Translations under genes and position numbers: made by a program | Source: Caenorhabditis remanei | Taxonomy: Eukaryota > Nematoda > Chromadorea > Rhabditida > Rhabditidae | DNA length: 64,000 nt | NCBI RefSeq assembly: GCF_010183535.1 | Contig: NC_071329.1 | Location: 14,446,001 to 14,510,000 of the forward strand | Reading direction: 5' to 3' | Shown here: one piece after another, positions 55,454-64,000 of the stretch | Position numbering within the stretch: the stretch's first letter is position 1 | How the letters are laid out: each line of letters starts with the position of its first letter | The notes under the pieces: generated by a model | What the model saw: the letters and a program-made list of their open reading frames with translations, nothing else | What the model was told of the DNA's origin: nothing | The model's database searches: none

Positions 55454-58400
55454 TTAGACAGTGAGCTCTTCTTTCCAAGCATTGTAGTCAATGTCTGGGA
55501 TTTCTTCGCATCTGAAAATAGAATATTTTGGTAAGGAGAGACATATCGGGGAGACTCACTTGACAAGATTGGAAGCGGTTGGCTTGAATACCGAGAACGC
55601 CTTTCTCGGCACCATTGGGAAGTGTTCTCCAGCATCACAAAGTACTCGAGACATTGTGATTTTCTTGATTTGGAGGAGTTGATCGCCGCTGAACACTTTC
55701 GAGTTCTCGTACCATAATCTGGAAATTTCTCGGTTTTTGGGCTTCCGATTTATTTGAATCTGTTACCTGTCTCCATTTCTGGTTCTCTTGAATTGTTCTC
55801 CGATGATACAGGCCAAGGTTGGTCCGACAAGCGCGTCCTTCACTGGGTCTTCTAGCAAGGAACCGACGTACATATCAATAGCGTCTGGAAGGATGCAATT
55901 ATGTTCTGGGTTATGATTGTTCAAATTTAAAATAACCGTCAACATTATTTTTTTTAAAGAGGAAGTCATAACATTACGATATGGGGCCAGAGAGAAACTT
56001 TAAGAGTCAGTAGTTTGTTTAGTGCTTTATTTGATGGTTGTTTCTGTTTTACAATATAAAAATTTCGTATTCAGGTCAGAACTGTGCAAAAAATTTTTCC
56101 GAAAAACTTTCTGAAAAAAAGGAGTTTTTGGAGGCAACAATCTTGAATTTGTATGAAAACTGTAAGTGTTCCAAGGACAGATCACCAAAAACCTGTATTT
56201 GAGTAGAAAATTAGTGAAAATTTCAGAAAAATCGAAAAAAATCTCTAATTTTGTTACTTTACTTCTTTCTCGAAAAATTTAGAGCGAGAAATTTCTCAAA
56301 AGATTTGCACTGAAACATTTTTCGCCCCAAATTTTTTTTTGAAAACCACCGAAAAAACTTTAACTTTATTGCACACCCCTGATTCAGATGTCACTTGTTT
56401 TACTCACCAACATGTTTATACACAACCTTCAAGTTGTCCACCACAATCTGGTTACTGATAACTGCTCTCAAATCCTCAAAGTCCTTCACTTCTGGAAGTC
56501 CACAGAATTTGCGCCAAACGGTGTACGGTGGCACTCCGTGATCTCTGAAAATCCACACAGTGAAATCAGAAGTCCCCCTGAAATATATACAAACCTTCCT
56601 CTCTGAATATTGATTGATCCTAAATCAGAGTTTCCGAATATTCTCTCAGTAACAGCAGGCGTCAATCTCTGTGGCATTTTGGCTGGAAGAGTCATCAATC
56701 CACGAATCAATGGGTCAATTCCATTAGTCAAAATGTGTGTTGATTTGAACATTCCATCGTTGAACGGAATTCCTCCGACATGTTGGAATTTCTCGTTGAG
56801 GAATGGATAGAACTCTTGGATCATTCCATGACCGAAACGGAATGCACACGATGTGAACTCATTGGCAACAGATGGATCGGTATTCGGGTCGTATCCTGGA
56901 TAAGCTCCGATTCTTTCCTCGAAAGCAACTCCGAGAACTTTGGGAAGGTATTCAGTGAAAGTGATTCTTTGGATCATTGCTCCCACAATCTTTCTCGACT
57001 CGTGGAATACTCGTTCTTGATCCCAGTGAGGGTTCACGCGTTGCAATGTTGCAGCGATTCTGAAAACTTATACTGTAAGACTGGCGGGTTAAAACAAGGT
57101 TACCTGTTATGTTGTCTGAGGTAAAGAACATGAAGAGAAGCGAGTCCTACGAAAATGTTGGCACGATCATCTCCAGCAACCACATTATTGTTCTTATCTG
57201 AAATCAAAATCAGAATCCATAAATTGTTTCTAGAAAAACCGATGCTTACCAACTGGTGGGAACACTCGATTATTAATAAGTTTGGTCTTCAAGAAGGCTC
57301 CTTGACGGAACAAGAATTGATCACGATCACTGCTTCCGTAAATCATAGATCCATCAATGAACGCAGTGTTCTCATTGAATTGCTCTCGGAAGTTGGTGAC
57401 GCCGGTACCACAAACTGGAGTAGATCTAGCCACTGGGAGACACATGAAACGTCCGAATCTGGAGAAATAGAAAATCAGATTTTCTCTAAAATTATTAGCA
57501 TACGTTGGATCAGATCTTGATAGGAATACAGAGGTACATCTTCCCTTGTTAGATGTACAGGCGGCGCATTCTTGATTATTCAACATTGTGGTTTTCGACA
57601 GATCGTGCGCGATAAACTGTCCCCATTGCATGAGAAGAGCGTTCGAGTGATGTTGAATCTGAAAATCAAAGTTTAGTATCTTTGGTTCCAACCAGATAGT
57701 AGTACCTGAGTCGACGAAGAGAGAAGAAGTCGAGAAGCATCACGAGCGGATGGTCTGCTTCGAAGGAATGATGCTGAAATTTTTTCCCAAAATCAGAAGC
57801 TAGGTATCTAAACGTGTAAACTCACAAGTTGGTGCGTTCAGCCCATTGTCATAAAGTGGTTTCTTTAGTCTCATCAAAGCGGTGAATGCAGATCCAATCA
57901 TTGGGCGTTCAAGGTTATTGCAGGTTCCATCGAATGAACGGTATCTGGAAAATGAAAACGAGCTTTTTGTTGTAGGATTTCAAAGAAAAGCCTTACCTCA
58001 AATGATAGCAAAGATTTCTGTTGCAATTTGGTGTTTCTTGAGTTGGAGCACAGTTGAAGTTGGCATTCGAGTCACGGACATCACGGATTGACAGAGTCTG
58101 AAACTCGACAGATTATTGTCCTAAAAATTAGTTCATCCATTCCAACCAGACTTGCAAACTAGGCCGGAGCGTAACTCGCTCGAAACTCAATATTATGGGC
58201 TGAAGAATATACCAAAATGTACATCTCCGGGAGATCTCTACCTGTGACCTACCACGGGCCGGGTGGCTAGTCGTTAATGTGCCATGGGGCGGGAAAAGTG
58301 CTAAAATGGTCCAAAAAGCCATTCCAGATTAACCCGAGCTACAGTGACCAATTTACACTGACAAACAAGATGCGGTGTAACTTGGTCACTGTATTTTTGT

Positions 58401-60990
58401 TACTGTAATTTTTCTTTTTTGGCACTTTTTCCCAGCCCGCGGCACTTTATCGGATAGTCATCCGGCCCGTAGTAGGTCACAGACTTAGAACTCACCGAGT
58501 TCTACATTTTGGTATATTTTTCAGATCATAATGTTGCATTTGAAGCAAGTTACGTGTCGGCCCGGTTTGCAAGTATACTTCGAACACTAACCTTTCTAAT
58601 CGAAGTATCTTCATTAGTCGTGATAAAAGTGCAATCATCCTCCTTGAAAGTTCCACCTGGCCCAGTTCCTCCGAGAGTCACCGACCTTCCTTTGCAGGCT
58701 TTACAAGCCTTTGGACAGTTCGACAACATCCAAACCGCATTGGTTTCACACTCTCGAATCGTCGCCCAGAATCCGCAGAGACGATGTCTATCGATACAAG
58801 TAGTGACTCCATTACAGACGTCACAAGATACTGGGCAATGGTCCTCCATCCAATTTTTATTTGTGTTGCATTCGCCGATGGATGACCAGAATTTGCAGAG
58901 ATCATGACGGTCTTTGCAGGATTTGCTGGAATTTTCAGTTTTCAGAAGAAAGTTTTCAGAAATTTCAAGAAGAAAATCAAACTCACTCAACATTCGCGTC
59001 ATCTGTTGTGCTCTTGGTTTCTTCTATCGTGGCACCACCTGGCGCTGATCCTGGTGCGGAATCTCCAGAAGTTCCAGGTGGAGACTCTCCGGATGCGTCT
59101 ACTTCATTTTCTTCTTCGGCGTGTGTAACTGAAATTTCATTCATTTTTCATCTTACAGATTGTTATCAATGATTTCTATATACACATAAATATTTTATTC
59201 CATGAAAGTACAAGGCGTTAAAGCTGTCCATCTAATGTTTCAAGGTCTTCGAACATTTTTCTGTTGTTTCGGAGTATTCCGGTTAGGAAGGGGGAAGGGA
59301 AAGGAAATGATGGAATGGCATCATTGCAGGTACATTGAAAAATGAGACATTTACGCAACATGAACGTTTTATGACAATGGGTATAGTTGAAGAAAGACGG
59401 GGGGAGGATAGGGCAAGATTAGGAATTTTCTTTTTCGATTTCTGTTGTTTGAGGTGTCTAAACCGAGATAACTGGAATTGTCGTTGAAATTGTTTGTCTG
59501 TAGGTCTACGTAAGTAAGCTTATGGATCTTTCAGATTTACATATTTAAATTTAAAAATAATTTTGGAATCTCACTAGGGAAGATCATGGAGTCAGTTTGG
59601 AGTTATAGGACGTTAACTATATCACTGGAATACTGAAAAAAACGCTGATTCCAAATATGCATTCAGTATCGCCCTCGAAACCTGGTATTCGAGAAAAACG
59701 AGGTCAAACTTTGGGGAAGTAGAGAATTAATTATTACCTTTTTAGGTCTGAGGCTTGAGCCCTAGGGCTTCAAGTACCTTTAAACGTAGTTTATAAGAAA
59801 AACCAAGTCAGGACCATCAAAATTATTATAATGCCTTATATTAGGTTTAGTTTTCAAAGAGTTTGAAGAATTTGAAAAAAAAAACTGACTTTTTTTTAGT
59901 TTAAACAATTTTGTTGAAACAAATCAGACTTTTGAGCCTAAGTATGCACCAAAACCCCAAACTTTGAGTTTACCCGTCTGTCAGTGTGTCCGAATGTCTG
60001 GATGTCCAAAAATCCCGAAATTCGGTTATGTTTTCAGAAAGTTACGAAGATTTGAAAATTGCAAAAAAAATTGCAAAAAAAAGCAAAATTACTTGTTGCG
60101 TGTCCAACATTTAATCCTGTATTTCTCAAATACCAGGTTTCGAGAGCAAAAATTGAATATATATTTGGAATCAGCGTTTTCTCAGCTTTCCAATGATATA
60201 GGATACGTCCTAAAACTCCAAACTGACTCCATGCCCGTCTCTTTTGATGGATCGATATTTTTGTTGTCTAGGTGTCTATTTATCCGGATAGCCGAAAGTA
60301 AACATTCTAATGTTAACCTAGAAAATCCCAAGTCCACATAGTTTTCAGTGTTCATTGTCGACTTCTTAATCCCCTTGTTTTCCACAATTCTCCCCATAGA
60401 AATATCGAATCAATTAGCTACCTAGCCATGTCAATCATCTCCATCATCTATGCGGTTAGCCCTTTAGCCTTTTCGGTTTCTTATCCCTTTCTTTCTTGGA
60501 TTTTTCCGAGATTCTCCTTCTCTCGACACTCTTCTCTTTTCAATTTGTCTTCTCGGTTTCCGATTAAAAATCGGAAGAACTTACAAAAAAAAGGAAAATA
60601 AATGTATCGGTCGAGTGGTGTTGGTCAGAGGGGGATAGAGACGACAGAAAGGAGAAGAAGTGTTTCAAAACGAAAAGAGGGAAAAGAAGAAGAGAGAAAG
60701 AGAATGAACTTTTTTATTCTCAATTGATCAAGAAATGAAAGAGGGAACGAATGTTTGCAAGAAGCTTTGCAAAATGGTGTGAAAAATGACTGGCAACTTT
60801 TTGCTGGACCTTCATCTCATCGGAATTTCAGAATATCCTTCTAAATGTTTTAGCTAATTTTGAGTTTCTGTCTGATGACTCACTTCTTATTGCCCTTGAA
60901 CCTCAGAATAATTTTCCAAAAAAAAAACTCACTGTGAAATGTCCCAATTGCTAACAAAAATAGCACCAGGAGATGTGAATGTTTCCTCAT
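55454..60990 (-). CDS. Secreted haem peroxidase with two ShK domains
   Basis: Predicted 738 residues. Exons (minus): 60990-60933, 59128-58987, 58925-58592, 58097-57997, 57944-57826, 57773-57706, 57658-57504, 57458-57250, 57197-57104, 57059-56595, 56544-56408, 55884-55767, 55718-55560, 55511-55454; in frame throughout. Signal peptide [16 protein letters not shown], a Glu/Pro/Gly linker, then two six-cysteine ShK domains (about 70-104 and 110-144). The animal-type peroxidase domain follows (about 190-735): WGQFIAHD with distal His 292, [26 protein letters not shown] with proximal His about 504, and [10 protein letters not shown]. It would use H2O2 to oxidise substrates outside the cell. Nematode relatives (the mlt-7 and skpo group) crosslink cuticle or act in defence, which makes those roles likely but unproven here. 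Intron 1 is 1.8 kb and repeat-bearing. Confidence 0.9.
58144..58575. repeat. Hairpin repeat in a peroxidase intron
   Basis: Outer arms (cttgcaaactaggccggagcg, and cggcccggtttgcaag near 58575) and atataccaaaatgta blocks match the hairpin at 24907-25140. The centre differs: a second nested palindrome (gtgacctaccacgggccggg and cggcccgtagtaggtcac) has been inserted. Confidence 0.7.
59574..60232. repeat. Palindromic repeat, CTAGGGAA family, long copy
   Basis: In intron 1 of the peroxidase gene. Left end ctagggaagatcatggagtc; right end ccaaactgactccatgcccg is its inverse. It is the longest copy in the window, with about 500 bp between the conserved arms. Confidence 0.75.
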
Positions 60991-63828
60991 TTCGAATGTT
61001 TCTCTTTTCCAATATCCAGTTCCAAATTTGTGATGGTTCTGAAAATATATATTCGAAAAATGTTTCCATGGAAAAAAACATGACGAGAGAATATGTAGCA
61101 GAAATTTCAAAAAGAATCAGTGAATATGGTAGAAAATCATGGTAAAACAGCTACATATTTTTGTAATCCTTGACTACAATACTTGGAAGTTTTGGAGACG
61201 AAAATTAGGTATCAAAGGATGGGCTCAAACTAATTTTCAGAATTTCAAAATTCGTTTTTCGCTTAAAAAACATTGACCAAATTGTTTAAATAATTTCAGA
61301 ATATAGGACTGAAGTCTTTTTTTTAAATTTAAAATTATGATACTTCAGGAATTAAAAAAAAACATTCATCATTGGGGCATATGCTAAGAAATCGCTCTAA
61401 ACGACACACTTCTGGGTCAAAAGGAGAAATAATTTTTCAGCGCGGCCGTGTAGTCCTCTCGGAACAAATTATTTATTGATAAATTTCTACAAAACACAAA
61501 TGAAACTTTCTTCATCTGAATAAGGGAAAACGTATTTCTCTTAAAAGACCACCCCCACTACTAACTAACTATGAAGCTAGAAAAAGGAAAGCCAATTAGT
61601 AAAAGGAATGTGGTACAAGTGTAAATAGTTGTAAATGAGTGAATGCAAATGAGTGTATACAACAAAGTGGGCGGAGTCTGATCGCCCTCTAGTTAAGGTG
61701 ATGAAACGATCATAATGGTGATATAGTCAAAAAGGGGGAACCAAAAAGGAAAAGGGGGAGAGAAGTGCTTCTTCTTCTTGTTTCTCTCCCACGCCTTCTC
61801 ATTCATCTGGGGAGAGAAGGGGGCGTGGCCTCTTCTATATCAAAAGAAGAAGCTTGTTCTTTTTCCAATTCAAGATGCATAGTCCACCGCCAAGTCTCGC
61901 GCGGTGTTATACGAGAAGCTGAAGGAGGACGACGCAGACAATTGAAGACAGATCTCAGGTGGAAATGAGAAACCGAGGAGAGAGGATTGAAAGGAAATGA
62001 ATCGGTGATGATATGCATGAGGACAATTGATTGGGAAGGGGGGATCGAGAGGTTGTATAGGTTTGAGAACGCTTTGTTGAGATTGGGAACAGAGGAGAGA
62101 AAACACAAATCAGACTATTTTTTGGAGGGAGAGAGAGTGTTCTTTGCTTCTGATCGCTCTCATGAATTGGTCTCAATATGATGCTTAAAGTTTCGTTCGT
62201 TGAAAAATTTATTTTCAATTTTCAATTTTGTTTTTATTTCTTCTAACGGTATTATTGTAATTTCTGTTTCTGAACACCACAATTTAAAAATTATTGAAAG
62301 TCGAGGAGTTTTGAAGCCAACTTTTTAAAATCTAAACAAAAAAATCGGTCAAAAATAGTCGAAAATTATCCAAAATCAGCTGAAATTGGCTGAAAACTCG
62401 GCCCTTTTTCAATTTTTGTCATTTTTTAAAGTTTTTAAATCAAAAAGACACGAAAAGTGAGTTTTTTGAAGTTTTTTTTATCACTTTTTGGATCGGAAAA
62501 TTACAAAAAATGACTTTTTATTTATTTATTTATTTATTTATTGAATACGCACGCAAGGTACGTGGAAATTAATAGTAAGAGTTGAGAGTTCAATATGTCC
62601 GTGTCCGTTAAAAAAACGATTTTTTAACGATTTCAGACCGATTTTTCCATTTTTCAGCCTATTTCCGATGATTCTGTCTGTGTGTCGGTTTGTCCGGAGT
62701 CGCTCATTTTTCAGATAGGTATCGAAAATGGACAAATGTGTTAACCTAAGTTTGCAAAATTTCGTGACATCAAGATTTTCAAAATGTCTTTTTTATGCTG
62801 ATTTTGAAATGCACCTGAACTATAAATGCGCTAAAACATATGTTTGATTCTGTATTCTGGTATAGAGAGCTCAATCTCTGAAGTTTCAGAAAGACCTGGC
62901 TCTCGGAAACAAAAACAGGAGATCCGAAACTGTCAAAAAACACAGAAAAAAAATTATGAAACAGTTTGTGAAAAAAAGTAATAATTCCATTCCTCGCCAG
63001 CCCATTGGTCCACTCTCTTCCATTCATCCCCTTTCACTTCTTCGCTTTCTCCTCCCACCCCCTTTTACTCTTTTTTATGGAGACATCACGATGTCAATCC
63101 GATAATAATAATCATAAAAAAGCAACTAATGATGATAATCATATTGCGACGCCCCGCGGATGAAGGCGATGATGAAAAGAGAGAGAGAAATCGAACGGAA
63201 GGAGGAATGACTGCGGAACGAAGAGACGTATTGACCGTGACATTTTGAGGATCATCTGGCCGAATGGTCAGGAGGGAATTGGGGGTCTGAAATGGTAATT
63301 ACACTAAAATTTGAAGATTGTCTGTTTGACCATTTTGAATATAGGAACCTGCTCTGAAACATTTTAATAATGTCTGATAGGCTCTGCTTGATCCAACACA
63401 CTATATTTACTTCTTAATTCTCCAAATTCTAATTCTCTTTCTCACCAAAAACCACTGTGTAACCCTTAATTCAAACTGAGTAATCCGTCCTTGACGAGAA
63501 TCTCGACAGCTTCTTCTTCTTCTTCTTCTTTTTATTTTAATTGTAACAAGATCATACAGAATTTCAATATTTCCTCTTTCTCCCAACTGACACGATATGA
63601 TCTAATCAGCCTTGACACTTTTATTTGTATTTTATGCAGATTGCGGGAAAATCGAGACGAGATAATACGAAGATACCTGAAATTAAAAAACCTGAATTTT
63701 GACGTAGGCCCGACAGCTTTTTTGTTTTCAAGGACGAGACACGCTGGCGATGATGATAACGAGAAAATTGATGTGAGGCTTCTGGCACGAAGCCAAAAAG
63801 GGATCATGAGTGGCAAAAAATTTTCGGT
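60991..63828. other. Gene-free flank with low-complexity and repeat pieces
   Basis: No gene is supported. Purine-rich tracts lie at about 60600-60720 and 61735-62000. A single-arm relative of the 23280-23660 repeat is at about 61290-61480. A TTTA microsatellite is at about 62517-62542. A dispersed piece with tgtctgtgtgtcggtttgtccg is near 62670-62700. Confidence 0.55.
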
Positions 63829-63899
63829 GCCTCATGCTGGAATCGAACCAGCGACCTTCTGTTTACTAGACAGACGCTCTGCCACTGAGCCAATGAGGC
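63829..63899 (-). tRNA. tRNA-Thr(AGT)
   Basis: Full 71-nt cloverleaf on the minus strand: acceptor GCCTCAT/ATGAGGC, D-arm GGCTCAGTGGCAGAGC, anticodon arm TCTGT-CTAGTAA-ACAGA with anticodon AGT, and T-arm GCTGGTTCGATTCCAGC. No intron. CCA is not encoded, as expected in a eukaryote. It decodes ACU after A34-to-inosine editing. Confidence 0.93.
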
Positions 63900-63974
63900 G
63901 CTGACTGGATGGCTTCAGAAGGCAGTTATGAATCTTATGAATCTAAATTTGATAAGAAATTCACAAAAACGTAA

Positions 63975-64000
63975 GCCCAATGCGGGGCTCGAACCCGCGA
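63975..64000 (-). tRNA. 3' end of a second tRNA, probably Lys (partial)
   Basis: The window ends inside a minus-strand tRNA: T-arm TCGCGGGTTCGAGCCCCGC followed by acceptor strand ATTGGGC. The T-arm and GCCCxxx/ATTGGGC acceptor resemble metazoan tRNA-Lys, but the anticodon lies beyond the window, so the identity is tentative. Confidence 0.75.

Noticed and set aside
63491..63904. 137-codon + strand frame
   Set aside because: Its C-terminal third is the antisense of the tRNA-Thr gene (PHAGIEPATFCLLDRRSATEP), a common artefact.

Overview
The window looks like nuclear DNA from a Caenorhabditis-type nematode. Most introns are 40-60 bp with TTTTCAG-like acceptors. Several start codons sit a few bases after an acceptor, as at trans-splice sites. 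The gene families (WSN-domain proteins, F-box/FBA2, M13 neprilysins, ShK-peroxidase) and abundant palindromic MITEs fit the same group. The species cannot be fixed from sequence alone. All spliced models below were built by hand, and every complete host model closes in frame from ATG to stop.

Layout. 1-2304: tRNA-like repeats, no gene. 2305-16959: three tandem + strand M13 (neprilysin-like) metallopeptidase genes. The first is only a C-terminal half. The second (4116-13712) is split by a 6.5-kb DNA transposon in one intron; the transposon carries a tnp2-type transposase gene and a second gene on the minus strand. The third is complete. 17327-19036: F-box/FBA2 gene. 19037-22458: gene-poor, repeat-rich. 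22459-28135: a fourth, more canonical neprilysin. 29643-54350: three paralogous single-pass membrane proteins (F +, G -, H +). 55454-60990 (-): secreted haem peroxidase with two ShK domains. 60991-63828: no gene. 63829-64000: tRNA-Thr(AGT) and the 3' end of a second tRNA, probably Lys.

The most unusual feature is the F/G/H cluster. Each protein has a signal peptide, a large ectodomain, one transmembrane helix and a cytoplasmic part of about 420-480 residues. F and G carry an N-terminal WSN domain; G and H carry collagen-like Gly-X-Y blocks; G also has about 2,000 residues of tandem repeats. The cytoplasmic part reads as ankyrin-like repeats followed by two BRCT-like repeats, the order seen in the C-terminal half of BARD1/BRD-1. 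A nuclear DNA-damage type module attached to a membrane-spanning extracellular protein is not an architecture I know. G and H are divergently transcribed from a 475-bp shared region.

Mobile DNA shapes the window. A palindromic MITE family with CAGTACCG/CGGTACTG ends occurs about nine times, mostly in introns. The same ends bound the tnp2 element, which may be its autonomous relative. One copy nearly fills an intron that exists only in G, not in F or H, and is flanked by an 18-bp direct repeat, suggesting intron gain. Other palindromic families and a TIR element with a tRNA-like internal box are also present.
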